The notes beneath the pieces are model-generated. The model saw nothing but the letters and a program-made list of their open reading frames with translations. It made no database searches and was not told the origin of the DNA. From Alphaproteobacteria bacterium (GTDB taxonomy: Bacteria > Pseudomonadota > Alphaproteobacteria > RS24), in assembly GCA_022428185.1 (NCBI GenBank), contig JAKMCZ010000213.1, forward strand, positions 1-17,055: a stretch of DNA of 17,055 nt, read 5' to 3'. Below are positions 6,769-14,028 of the stretch, one piece after another (the first letter of the stretch is position 1; each line of letters starts with the position of its first letter). The translations under genes were made by a program, and so were the position numbers.

Positions 6769-8096
6769 CGCCGCTTGCCCCCAAGCTTCGACTTCTTGAT
6801 GAGACCTTCATATTGATGCGCGAACAAATGGCCTTGCACTTGTCCAACCGTATCCATCGTTACATTGACAACAATCAGCAGCGAGGTTCCGCCGAAGTAA
6901 AACGGCACATTGTAAGCGTTAATCAGCATTTCCGGCAGCAAACACACGGCGGTCAGATATAACGCACCGACGACCGTCAGACGGGTCAGCACATGGTCGA
7001 TATATTCTGCCGTGCGGGCACCCGGGCGGATACCCGGAATGAAACCGCCATAGCGTTTTAGATTATCTGCCGTATCATTCGGGTTGAACACAATCGAGGT
7101 GTAGAAGAAGCAGAAGAAAATAATACCCGCCGCATAGAGCGCCATATAGGCCGGTTGACCGCGACCGAGCAAGGCCGCAACCGTGCCCAGCGCATCGCCC
7201 GAACCGTCGCCTGAGAAATTAGCTAGGGTAATCGGCATAAGCAGCAGCGATGAAGCGAAAATCGGCGGAATAACTCCGGCCGTATTGAGCTTGAGCGGCA
7301 AATGTGAGTTATCGCCCTGCGCCATACCCGAAGCGGTTTGACGCTTGGGATATTGCACCAGCAAGCGCCGCTGCGCGCGCTCCATAAAGACGATGAAAGC
7401 AATGACGAAAATGACCATCAAAATCAGCGCCAAAATAATGAATGTTGACAGCGCGCCTTGTCGGCCAAGCTCCAGCGTTCCCGCCAGAGCACTTGGCAAT
7501 TCAGCGACAATACCGGCAAAGATAATCAACGAAATGCCGTTGCCGACGCCCCGCGAGGTTATTTGCTCACCAAGCCACATTAGGAAAACCGTGCCGCCGA
7601 CCAATGTAATGACGGCACTGGCGCGGAAGAAAAAGCCCGGATCGACAACCACGCCCTCTGCGCCTTCCAGACCAATGGCAATGCCATAGCCCTGAACGGT
7701 CGCCAGCAGCACCGTGCCGTAGCGCGTATATTGGTTAATCTGCTTGCGCCCTGTCTCGCCTTCTTTTTTAAGCTGCTCAAGCCGAGGCACAACCGAGGTT
7801 AAAAGCTGAATAACAATAGATGCCGTAATATAGGGCATGATATTGAGCGCAAAAATCGCCATGCGACCGACCGCACCACCGGCAAACATGTTGAACATGC
7901 CGATAATGCCCGATTGCTGCTGACTGAAAATGGAGGCCAACGCTTGCGGGTCGATGCCCGGAAGCGGAATATAAGTGCCGAGGCGATAGACCAAAAGCGC
8001 ACCCAGTGTAAACCAGATACGCTTTTTAAGCTCATCAGCCGTGCGAAAGGCCGAGAAGCTTAGATTGGAGGCAAGCTGTTCAGCAGCTGATGCCAT
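6765..8096 (-). CDS. secY: Preprotein translocase channel subunit SecY
   Basis: SecY forms the protein-conducting channel of the inner membrane together with SecE and SecG, used by SecA and by translating ribosomes. The 443 residues carry about ten hydrophobic spans. Both family signatures can be read: LNIMPYITASIVIQLL after GRMAIFA (about 77-99), and WLGEQITSRGVGNGISLIIF (about 174-193). The cytoplasmic loop with MERAQRRLLVQYPKRQ is the ribosome/SecA-facing loop between spans 6 and 7. The C terminus is basic (KKSKLGGKRR). ATG 8096 is preceded by AAGGAG with 8 nt spacing. It lies 21 bp after rplO and overlaps adk. Confidence 0.99.
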   Translation of the reverse strand: MASAAEQLASNLSFSAFRTADELKKRIWFTLGALLVYRLGTYIPLPGIDPQALASIFSQQQSGIIGMFNMFAGGAVGRMAIFALNIMPYITASIVIQLLTSVVPRLEQLKKEGETGRKQINQYTRYGTVLLATVQGYGIAIGLEGAEGVVVDPGFFFRASAVITLVGGTVFLMWLGEQITSRGVGNGISLIIFAGIVAELPSALAGTLELGRQGALSTFIILALILMVIFVIAFIVFMERAQRRLLVQYPKRQTASGMAQGDNSHLPLKLNTAGVIPPIFASSLLLMPITLANFSGDGSGDALGTVAALLGRGQPAYMALYAAGIIFFCFFYTSIVFNPNDTADNLKRYGGFIPGIRPGARTAEYIDHVLTRLTVVGALYLTAVCLLPEMLINAYNVPFYFGGTSLLIVVNVTMDTVGQVQGHLFAHQYEGLIKKSKLGGKRR

Positions 8097-8117
8097 GAAA
8101 CAGTCTCCTTAGCTGGC

Positions 8118-8726
8118 CTATTCTTCCGCCGGGGTATCGTCTTCAGATGTATCTTCAGCCGATTCCTCTGCAGGAGCCTCTTCGACGGCTTCTTCAGCCA
8201 CCTCTTCAGGTGCTTCCGCAGCAGGTTTTTTGGCTTTGGCTTTTTTCGGCTCAGCCTCTTCTTTCGGCGGGGTCAAAATAGTCACCTGACCGCCGAGCTT
8301 TTCAACCGCTTCTTGAGCCGCTTTCGACATACCGGCAACTTCAAAATCGAGCTTTTCTTTTAACTCGCCTTTAGCCAGAACGCGCACGCCGTCATGTTCG
8401 CGGCGCAGCACACCTGCTTCAACCAAACCGGCGGCAGACACGGTCGCGCCTTTAGGCAGCTTACCGGCATCAATCGCGATTTGCAGACGACCAAGATTGA
8501 CCTCATTCAAACGCTTGGGGTTCGGCACGTTAAAGCCACGCTTGGGCAAGCGCATATGAAGCGGCATCTGACCGCCTTCAAAGCCTTTAATCGCCACACC
8601 TGAACGCGAGTTCTGGCCTTTCATACCGCGTCCTGCGGTTTTACCTTTGCCCGATGACGTGCCGCGACCGACACGCATGCGCCCTTTGCGGGCACCGGGA
8701 TTGTCACGAAGTTCATTCAGTTTCAT
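8118..8726 (-). CDS. rplO: 50S ribosomal protein L15 with acidic C-terminal tail
   Basis: L15 binds 23S rRNA late in large-subunit assembly. Residues 1 to about 153 are a normal L15: MKLNELRDNPGARK, the glycine/arginine-rich RVGRGTSSGKGKTAGRGMKG segment, KGFEGGQMPLHMRLPKRGF (47-65), and the domain ending GGQVTILTPP. About 49 residues then follow that the core does not need. They comprise a short Lys-rich stretch (161-167) and a low-complexity Glu/Ala/Pro segment (169-202) with 16 acidic residues of 34. The total of 202 residues compares with about 144 in E. coli. ATG 8726 follows rpmD by 21 bp. The frame of the tail runs continuously with no sign of a sequencing frameshift. Confidence 0.98.
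   Translation of the reverse strand: MKLNELRDNPGARKGRMRVGRGTSSGKGKTAGRGMKGQNSRSGVAIKGFEGGQMPLHMRLPKRGFNVPNPKRLNEVNLGRLQIAIDAGKLPKGATVSAAGLVEAGVLRREHDGVRVLAKGELKEKLDFEVAGMSKAAQEAVEKLGGQVTILTPPKEEAEPKKAKAKKPAAEAPEEVAEEAVEEAPAEESAEDTSEDDTPAEE
8121..8267 (-). repeat. Low-complexity coding tract for the L15 tail
   Basis: Imperfect GAAGAA- and GCxGAAGAG-type triplet repeats encode residues 154-202 of L15. The purine bias on the coding strand is strong compared with the flanking gene. The repeats are degenerate, with synonymous variation, so they look maintained at the protein level rather than freshly expanded. Confidence 0.7.
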
Positions 8727-8747
8727 AACTTTGTCTCCTCGTCGACC

Positions 8748-8936
8748 TTAAGCGTCAACGACACGCACTAAATGTGCGACTTTATCAATCATACCGCGCA
8801 CGGCTGGTGTATCTTCCAATTCACGACGTCGGCCCCGCTTGTTCAGGCCGAGACCAACCAGCGTTGCGCGCTGATCTTTCGGGCGACCGATTGGGCTGCC
8901 GGTTTGTTCGACAATAATCGTTTTCTCTTTCGCCAT
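8748..8936 (-). CDS. rpmD: 50S ribosomal protein L30
   Basis: L30 is a small large-subunit protein. The 62 residues read as a complete family member: IIVEQTGSPIGRPKDQRATL (7-26), GLGLNKRGRRRELEDTPAVRGM (28-49) and VAHLVRVVDA at the end. Length and motif order match the bacterial form of about 60 residues. ATG 8936 lies 11 bp after the rpsE stop, with GGAG upstream. It has its usual place between rpsE and rplO. Confidence 0.98.
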   Translation of the reverse strand: MAKEKTIIVEQTGSPIGRPKDQRATLVGLGLNKRGRRRELEDTPAVRGMIDKVAHLVRVVDA

Positions 8937-8947
8937 GTCGGTCTCTC

Positions 8948-9508
8948 CTAGCTCGCCGCTTCGACTTCAGCATCATCATGTGCTTCATCACGACGACGTG
9001 AAATCAAATCACTGACTTTTTTGCCGCGACGCGCCGCAACCGAGCGCGGGCTGCCTTGCTGTTTCAAAGCCGCAAAAGTGGCATGAATCATATTGTAGGG
9101 ATTGGACGAGCCGACCGATTTGGCGACCACATCTTGCATACCCAAAACCTCAAACACCGCACGCATCGGTCCACCGGCGATGATGCCGGTGCCGGGAGGT
9201 GCAGCGCGAAGCTCTACCTTACCGGCGCCATGCCGACCTGAAATATCATGGTGCAGGGTACGACCCTCACGCAGCGGCACACGTATCATGTGACGCTTGG
9301 CACTTTCGGTTGCTTTACGAATGGCTTCCGGCACTTCGCGTGCCTTACCATGACCGAAGCCGACCCGACCGCGTTGGTCACCAATCACCACCAGAGCAGC
9401 AAAGCCGAAGCGACGGCCACCCTTCACCACTTTGGCGACGCGGTTAATGTGCACCAGACGATCGACAAATTCGCTGTCGCGCTCTTCTCGATTTTCGTTT
9501 CTTGCCAC
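8948..9508 (-). CDS. rpsE: 30S ribosomal protein S5
   Basis: S5 lies at the mRNA entry site and affects decoding accuracy. The 186 residues contain the double-stranded RNA-binding N domain with HINRVAKVVKGGRRFGF (about 21-37) and GDQRGRVGFGHGKAREVPEAIRKA (43-66), then the C domain with GTGIIAGGPMRAVFEVLGMQDVVAKSVGSSNP (about 106-137). The start is GTG at 9508 (GTG GCA AGA), with AAGGAG 7 nt upstream. A short acidic end (DEAHDDAEVEAAS) extends past the core. It follows rplR by 22 bp. Confidence 0.99.
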   Translation of the reverse strand: MARNENREERDSEFVDRLVHINRVAKVVKGGRRFGFAALVVIGDQRGRVGFGHGKAREVPEAIRKATESAKRHMIRVPLREGRTLHHDISGRHGAGKVELRAAPPGTGIIAGGPMRAVFEVLGMQDVVAKSVGSSNPYNMIHATFAALKQQGSPRSVAARRGKKVSDLISRRRDEAHDDAEVEAAS

Positions 9509-9530
9509 GCTCTTTCTCCTTCTCGTCCGG

Positions 9531-9887
9531 TTAGAAGCTCAAACCGGCTTCGCGAGCAGCATCGGCCAAAGCCTTAACGCGCCCGTGATAAATGTAACCG
9601 CCACGGTCAAAAATGACATTTTCAACACCGGCCTTTTTGGCCTTTTCGGCGATCTGTTTTCCGATAACACCGGCGGCTTCAATATTGCCACCCGTTTTAC
9701 CGGAAAAATCTTTGTCTTTGGTTGAGGCAGCCGCCAAAGTGCGCCCTGCCTCATCATCAATAATCTGCGCGTAAATATGTTTTGCCGAACGGAAAACCGA
9801 CAAACGCGGCCGACCATTGGCGACGTCGCGAAGCTGACGGCGAACCCGCTGCTTGCGGCGTGTATCTGTAGAAATTTTACCAGCCAT
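9531..9887 (-). CDS. rplR: 50S ribosomal protein L18
   Basis: L18 binds 5S rRNA together with L5 and attaches it to the large subunit. The 118-residue reading shows RRKQRVRRQL near the start, RPRLSVFRSAKHIYAQIIDD (about 27-46), the middle AAASTKDKDF and the closing FDRGGYIYHGRVKALADAAREAGLSF. I start at ATG 9887 (MAGKIST). An in-frame TTG at 9893, 3 nt after the rplF stop, would add only two residues. The ribosome site is weak (AGAGA), so coupling to rplF, whose stop is 9 nt upstream, is likely. Confidence 0.97.
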   Translation of the reverse strand: MAGKISTDTRRKQRVRRQLRDVANGRPRLSVFRSAKHIYAQIIDDEAGRTLAAASTKDKDFSGKTGGNIEAAGVIGKQIAEKAKKAGVENVIFDRGGYIYHGRVKALADAAREAGLSF

Positions 9888-9896
9888 AACCAATCT

Positions 9897-10430
9897 CTAT
9901 TTCTTCTTGCCTTCTTTGCGGAAGACATATTCACCCTCATAACGCACGCCCTTGCCTTTATAAGGCTCCGGCGGACGATAACTTCTGATTTCTGCTGCCA
10001 CTTGTCCGACTTTTTGTTTGTCGATACCCGAAACAATGATTTCGGTTTGCGACGGGCAGTCAACACTAATGCCTTCGGGAACCGGAAAATTGACATCATG
10101 ACTGAAGCCGAGCGACAGTTTTAAGTTCGAACCTTGCATTTGCGCGCGATAACCGACACCCTGCAATTCCAATTTACGCGAGAAACCTTCCGACACACCG
10201 GTGACGATGTTTTCCACCAGCGACCGGCTCAAGCCCCAAAAGCTGCGCGCATCTTGTGTTTTATCAACCGGAGACAACGTCAATCCGTCATCGCCTTGCA
10301 CGACCGACACAAGTTCAGACAGGGTCACAACAAGCTCACCCTTCGGGCCTTTAGCGGCAATATTTTGCCCATTGAGGCTAACTTCAACCCCTTGCGGGAC
10401 AACGACCGGTTTTTTGCCAATACGAGACAT
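9897..10430 (-). CDS. rplF: 50S ribosomal protein L6
   Basis: L6 lies near the factor-binding site and sarcin-ricin loop. The 177 residues begin MSRIGKKPVVVPQGVEV and keep the two-domain L6 repeat. They include GVGYRAQMQGSNLKLSLGFSH (91-111), and the signature PEPYKGKGVRYEGEYVFRKEGKKK closes the protein. Length equals the E. coli protein. ATG 10430 lies 23 bp after the rpsH stop, one of the larger gaps in this block but with no terminator or promoter in it. Confidence 0.99.
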   Translation of the reverse strand: MSRIGKKPVVVPQGVEVSLNGQNIAAKGPKGELVVTLSELVSVVQGDDGLTLSPVDKTQDARSFWGLSRSLVENIVTGVSEGFSRKLELQGVGYRAQMQGSNLKLSLGFSHDVNFPVPEGISVDCPSQTEIIVSGIDKQKVGQVAAEIRSYRPPEPYKGKGVRYEGEYVFRKEGKKK

Positions 10431-10453
10431 ATCTTATCCTTTCCGCAACACGC

Positions 10454-10846
10454 CTAAAAGACGCGGCACAGAATCTCCCCACCAACATTGTTTTCACGGG
10501 CCGCATTGTCCGACATCACACCTTTCGGCGTTGAGACAATCGAAATGCCCAAACCATTGCGAACCACAGGCATTGTCTTAACCGAGGAATAAACACGGCG
10601 TCCGGGTTTGGACACGCGCTGAATTTCCTGAATGACGGGCTCGCCCTCATAATATTTCAATTCGATTTCAATTTCGCCGGAACCGCCATCATCATTTGAT
10701 TGCGTGTAGCCGCGAATATAACCTTCTTCGTGCAGCACATCGAGCACCCAGCAGCGCAGTTTGGAAGCCGGGCTTACAACCGAGCTTTTGCCGCGCATTT
10801 GAGCATTACGGATACGGGTCAGCATATCGCCGAGAGGATCGTTCAT
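10454..10846 (-). CDS. rpsH: 30S ribosomal protein S8
   Basis: S8 binds helix 21 of 16S rRNA early in small-subunit assembly. In E. coli it also represses the spc operon. The 130 residues show MNDPLGDMLTRIRNAQMRGK at the start, then LHEEGYIRGY (38-47), and the C-terminal STPKGVMSDNAARENNVGGEILCRVF with its invariant STPKG turn. ATG 10846 has AGGAGG 8 nt upstream, the best ribosome site of the spc block. In E. coli the S8 target resembles its rRNA site and lies at rplE. I could not identify one here by eye. Confidence 0.99.
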   Translation of the reverse strand: MNDPLGDMLTRIRNAQMRGKSSVVSPASKLRCWVLDVLHEEGYIRGYTQSNDDGGSGEIEIELKYYEGEPVIQEIQRVSKPGRRVYSSVKTMPVVRNGLGISIVSTPKGVMSDNAARENNVGGEILCRVF

Positions 10847-10858
10847 GATTTTTGCCTC

Positions 10859-11164
10859 CTACCAGCTGGACTTGACCATGCCCGGAACCAGCCCTTTTGA
10901 GGACAGCTCGCGAAGCGCGATGCGGGACATGTTGAGTTTACGATAATAGCCGCGTGGGCGACCGGTGACGCCGCAACGATTGCGGACGCGGTTGGCAGCC
11001 GAATTGCGAGGCAGTTTTGCCAATTTCATGCGCGCTTTGAAACGCTCTTCATTGGTCAGTGATTGGTCTTTGGCAATCGCCATAAGCTCAGCCCGCTTGG
11101 CAGCAAATTTTTGCACCATGCGCTTGCGCTTATCGTTGCGTTCTACAGCAGATTTTTTCGCCAT
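10859..11164 (-). CDS. rpsN: 30S ribosomal protein S14, zinc-free long form
   Basis: S14 is in the small-subunit head. The 101 residues match the long C-minus type: a helical N half (VERNDKRKRMVQKFAAKRAELM), then PRNSAANRVRNRCGVTGRPRGYYRKLNMSRIALREL. Only one Cys is present, so the four-cysteine zinc ribbon of the short type is missing. This is the normal form in Proteobacteria. The protein ends PGMVKSSW, the usual C terminus. ATG 11164 lies 17 bp after rplE, with GGAG upstream. Confidence 0.99.
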   Translation of the reverse strand: MAKKSAVERNDKRKRMVQKFAAKRAELMAIAKDQSLTNEERFKARMKLAKLPRNSAANRVRNRCGVTGRPRGYYRKLNMSRIALRELSSKGLVPGMVKSSW

Positions 11165-11181
11165 ATCTCTCTCCTCCGCCC

Positions 11182-11739
11182 TTAATCGTTGAACGGAAAG
11201 TTAAAAGCACGCAGCAATTCGCGCGCTTGGTCATCATTAGTGGTCGTGGTGCAGACAATAATATCCATGCCCCAAATCGTATCGACTTTGTCGTAATTGA
11301 TTTCCGGAAACACAATGTGCTCTTTCAGGCCCATAGCGAAATTACCATTGCCGTCAAAGCTGTTTGCATTAAGCCCACGAAAATCTCGGACACGCGGCAA
11401 TGCCACAGTGACCAGACGGTCGATAAATTCATACATACGCGCACCGCGAAGCGTCACTTTTACGCCCAGCGGCATGTCTTCGCGCACCTTAAAGGTCGCA
11501 ATAGAGTTGCGCGCCCGCGTGATAACCGGCTTTTGACCGGCAATCGCTTGCATATCTTCAAACGCTGAATTGATTTTCTTCGTGTCTTGTGTGGTTTCAC
11601 CGACACCCATGTTCAAAACGACTTTTTCAAGCGCCGGAACCTGCATCGGATTAGCCAGTTCAAACTGCTCAATCAACGCCCCCCGAATGGTTTCGTGATA
11701 TTGCGTTTTCAGGCGGGGGATATAAGAGGTATCAGCCAT
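11182..11739 (-). CDS. rplE: 50S ribosomal protein L5
   Basis: L5 carries 5S rRNA into the large subunit and forms the bridge to S13. The 185-residue reading begins MADTSYIPRLKTQYHETI, includes VVLNMGVGETTQDTKKI (about 39-55), AGQKPVITRARNSIATFKVRE (about 65-85), LRGARMYEFIDRL (about 97-109) and the C-terminal DIIVCTTTTNDDQARELL. I start at ATG 11739, with GGAG 9 nt upstream inside rplX. The longer open frame to 11844 would add 35 residues unlike L5 and run deep into rplX. The chosen start overlaps the rplX stop by 8 nt. Confidence 0.98.
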   Translation of the reverse strand: MADTSYIPRLKTQYHETIRGALIEQFELANPMQVPALEKVVLNMGVGETTQDTKKINSAFEDMQAIAGQKPVITRARNSIATFKVREDMPLGVKVTLRGARMYEFIDRLVTVALPRVRDFRGLNANSFDGNGNFAMGLKEHIVFPEINYDKVDTIWGMDIIVCTTTTNDDQARELLRAFNFPFND

Positions 11740-12055
11740 CGATAACTTCTCCCGAACGTTTGGCAATGCGCGACTTGGTGCCGTCATCATTGACTTTGAA
11801 CCCGACCCGGCTCGGCGACCCGTCTTTCGGGTCAGCAATAGCAAGGTTGGAAATATGAATTTTGCCTTCGCGATTAATGATGCCGCCTTCGTTTTGCGCG
11901 GTCTGCTTCTGGTGACGCTTCACCATGTTCACACCCTGCACCAAAGCGCGGTTCTCAGTCGGGAAAACGGCCAAAACGTCACCGCTTTTGCCCTTTTCGC
12001 GGCCTGAGGTGACAACCACCTTATCGCCTTTTTTGATTTTCAGTTTAACCGCCAT
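11732..12055 (-). CDS. rplX: 50S ribosomal protein L24
   Basis: L24 is an assembly initiator of the large subunit and lies near the tunnel exit. The 107 residues contain the KOW motif (about 8-32, KKGDKVVVTSGREKGKSGDV), NMVKRHQKQ (43-51), and the central GGIINREGKIHISNLAIADPK (57-77). Length matches the family. Its ATG overlaps the rplN stop by one base (TAATG), and its 3' end overlaps rplE by 8 nt, so three genes are chained by overlaps. Confidence 0.99.
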   Translation of the reverse strand: MAVKLKIKKGDKVVVTSGREKGKSGDVLAVFPTENRALVQGVNMVKRHQKQTAQNEGGIINREGKIHISNLAIADPKDGSPSRVGFKVNDDGTKSRIAKRSGEVIDG

Positions 12056-12423
12056 TACAACACCTCCGGTGCCAAAGACACGATTTTCATGTGGTTGGCG
12101 TTACGAAGCTCGCGCGTAACCGGGCCAAAAATACGCGTTCCAATCGGCTCTCCAGATTGGCTGACCAGCACAGCAGCATTGCGGTCAAAGCGGATAATGC
12201 TGCCATCTTGGCGACGAATTTCCTTCGCTGTGCGCACGATAACGGCACGCATAACATCACCCTTCTTAACACGACCACGCGGAATAGCTTCTTTGACGGA
12301 AACAACAATCGTGTCGCCGACAGAAGCAGTCTTCCGTTTGGAACCGCCAAGAACTTTGATGCACTGCACCCGGCGTGCGCCGCTATTATCGGCGACATCC
12401 AGATTGGTTTGCATCTGAATCAT
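12055..12423 (-). CDS. rplN: 50S ribosomal protein L14
   Basis: L14 contacts 16S rRNA across the subunit interface and L19. The 122 residues are a full-length and highly conserved copy: MIQMQTNLDVADNSGARRVQ at the start, VKEAIPRGRVKKGDVMRAVIVRT (43-65), then RFDRNAAVLVS (78-88) and FGPVTRELR (99-107). Length equals the usual 122-123. ATG 12423 lies 11 bp after rpsQ. In E. coli this gene begins the spc operon with its own promoter. Here the gap is too short for one, so S10 and spc genes appear to be one unit. Confidence 0.99.
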   Translation of the reverse strand: MIQMQTNLDVADNSGARRVQCIKVLGGSKRKTASVGDTIVVSVKEAIPRGRVKKGDVMRAVIVRTAKEIRRQDGSIIRFDRNAAVLVSQSGEPIGTRIFGPVTRELRNANHMKIVSLAPEVL

Positions 12424-12434
12424 AATAAGACCCC

Positions 12435-12674
12435 TTACTCAGCAGCGCCGGAAATAACTTCCCAGCTCTTCAGTTTAGACATCGGACGACATTCGCGGAT
12501 TGCCACCATGTCACCGACTTTCAATTCATTGGTCGCATCATGCGCGTGATAGCGCTTTGATTTACGAACCGTCTTCCTCATCACCGGATCAGTAAAGCGA
12601 CGTTCGACACTGACGACGACCGTCTTCTCGCCCTTATCGCTGACCACTGTGCCTTGCAGAATTCGTTTTGGCAT
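12435..12674 (-). CDS. rpsQ: 30S ribosomal protein S17
   Basis: S17 binds 16S rRNA early in assembly. The 79-residue OB-fold protein begins MPKRILQGTVVSDKGEKTVV and carries VERRFTDPVMRKTVRKSKRY (23-42), HDATNELKVGDMVAIRECRP (45-64) and the closing KSWEVISGAAE. All are standard for the family, and the length is normal. ATG 12674 follows rpmC by 17 bp. Confidence 0.98.
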   Translation of the reverse strand: MPKRILQGTVVSDKGEKTVVVSVERRFTDPVMRKTVRKSKRYHAHDATNELKVGDMVAIRECRPMSKLKSWEVISGAAE

Positions 12675-12691
12675 ATCCTACCTCGTTCCGG

Positions 12692-12880
12692 CTATTGGGT
12701 AACCGCGCCTTGAGCGGTTTTCATCCGCGCAATGGTGCGTCGCACTTCCCGCATACGAGCGGTGTTTTCAAGCTGGCCCGAAGCCTGCTGGAAGCGCAGA
12801 TTAAGTTGCTCTTTTTTCAGCTTCAAAAGCTCATCATCGAGCTGATCGGCTGTCATATCTTTGATTTCAGACATTTTCAT
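12692..12880 (-). CDS. rpmC: 50S ribosomal protein L29
   Basis: L29 lies at the tunnel exit, where signal recognition particle and trigger factor dock next to L23. The 62 residues are a two-helix protein with DMTADQLDDELLKLKKEQLN (9-28) and MREVRRTIARMKT (43-55). The start is uncertain: GTG 12883, ATG 12880 and ATG 12874 are in frame within nine bases. I chose ATG 12880 (MKMSEIK), with AGG 8 nt upstream. The two ATG choices differ by only two residues. It lies 8 bp after the rplP stop. Confidence 0.95.
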   Translation of the reverse strand: MKMSEIKDMTADQLDDELLKLKKEQLNLRFQQASGQLENTARMREVRRTIARMKTAQGAVTQ

Positions 12881-12888
12881 CACAATAC

Positions 12889-13308
12889 CTATTGGCCTTC
12901 ACCGGGACGTGAGACGATGCGTGTCGCAACCGGCAATTTAGCCGCTGCCAGCCGCAGCGCTTGGTGCGCGACTTCTGACGAAACACCGTCGACCTCAAAC
13001 ATGATGCGGCCCGGCTTGATACGGCATGCCCAATATTCGGGCGAGCCCTTACCTTTACCCATACGCACCTCGGTCGGCTTTTTGGAGACCGGCACATCAG
13101 GAAATACGCGAATCCAAACACGACCGGCACGTTTCATATGACGGGTAATAACCCGACGCGCAGCCTCAATCTGGCGCGCAGTGATACGCTCAGGCGATGT
13201 CGCCTTCAAACCGTATGAGCCGAAAGTCAGCGATGTGCCGCCTTTGGCATTGCCGTGAATACGACCCTTATGAGCCTTGCGGAATTTTGTTCGCTTTGGT
13301 TGCAACAT
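12889..13308 (-). CDS. rplP: 50S ribosomal protein L16
   Basis: L16 is a late assembly protein near the A-site and 5S rRNA. The 139 residues begin MLQPKRTKFRKAHKGR and carry GTSLTFGSYGLKA (24-36), ITRHMKRAGRVWIRVFPD (54-71), and the key VRMGKGKGSPEYWACRIKPG (81-100). The arginine in VRMGKG corresponds to the one hydroxylated in E. coli L16. ATG 13308 lies 3 bp after the rpsC stop. Confidence 0.99.
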   Translation of the reverse strand: MLQPKRTKFRKAHKGRIHGNAKGGTSLTFGSYGLKATSPERITARQIEAARRVITRHMKRAGRVWIRVFPDVPVSKKPTEVRMGKGKGSPEYWACRIKPGRIMFEVDGVSSEVAHQALRLAAAKLPVATRIVSRPGEGQ

Positions 13309-13311
13309 GGT

Positions 13312-14028
13312 TTAGTTCCCCGCTCCGGCTGAACCTTGTGGGCGTTGCGGACGATTATTGTCGCCCTGCTCGTCACGGCGGTCACGCGCCATCGGGTCGT
13401 GCTCCATGATTTCGCCTTTGAAAATCCAAATTTTGACGCCGCAAATTCCATAAGCGGTCATCGCCTCGGCCACGCCATAATCAATGTCAGCGCGCAGCGT
13501 GTGCAGCGGCACACGACCTTCGCGATACCACTCGGTACGGGCAATCTCTGCCCCGCCCAAGCGGCCACCGCAATTAATACGAATGCCCAAAGCACCCAAA
13601 CGCATAGCCGATTGCACAGCACGTTTCATCGCACGACGGAAACCGACACGACGCTCAAGTTGTTGCGCAACACCTTCAGCAACCAATTGCGCATCAATTT
13701 CAGGCTTGCGCACTTCGACAATATTCAGAACCACTTCGCTGTCGGTCATCGCGCCAACGCGCTGCTTCAGCTTTTCAATATCAGCGCCTTTTTTGCCGAT
13801 GATGACACCCGGACGCGCCGAATGAATTGTTACACGGCATTTTTTATGCGGACGCTCAATAACCACGCGCGACACACCGGCCTGACGCATATCCTTGAAC
13901 AGCATGGAGCGGATTTTCAAATCCTCATGCAGCAGGTTCGCATACTCGCCCTTATCGGCATACCAGCGCGACTCCCAGGTGCGGTTGACGCCGAGGCGCA
14001 TGCCAATCGGATTAACCTTCTGTCCCAT
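13312..14028 (-). CDS. rpsC: 30S ribosomal protein S3
   Basis: S3 lines the mRNA entry tunnel on the small-subunit head. The 238 residues begin MGQKVNPIGMRLGVNRTW. A KH RNA-binding domain (about 40-110) carries the GKKG loop at 78-81, and the S3 signature RLGGAEIARTEWYREGRVPLH lies at 156-176. After the core, GVKIWIFKGE (197-206), a polar disordered-looking tail rich in Arg, Asp, Pro and Gly runs to the end. ATG 14028 overlaps the rplV stop by one base (TAATG). Confidence 0.99.
   Translation of the reverse strand: MGQKVNPIGMRLGVNRTWESRWYADKGEYANLLHEDLKIRSMLFKDMRQAGVSRVVIERPHKKCRVTIHSARPGVIIGKKGADIEKLKQRVGAMTDSEVVLNIVEVRKPEIDAQLVAEGVAQQLERRVGFRRAMKRAVQSAMRLGALGIRINCGGRLGGAEIARTEWYREGRVPLHTLRADIDYGVAEAMTAYGICGVKIWIFKGEIMEHDPMARDRRDEQGDNNRPQRPQGSAGAGN

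Noticed and set aside
11740..11844. A 35-residue N-terminal extension of rplE
   Set aside because: The frame is open, but the extra residues are unlike L5, lie inside rplX, and a proper ribosome site supports ATG 11739.
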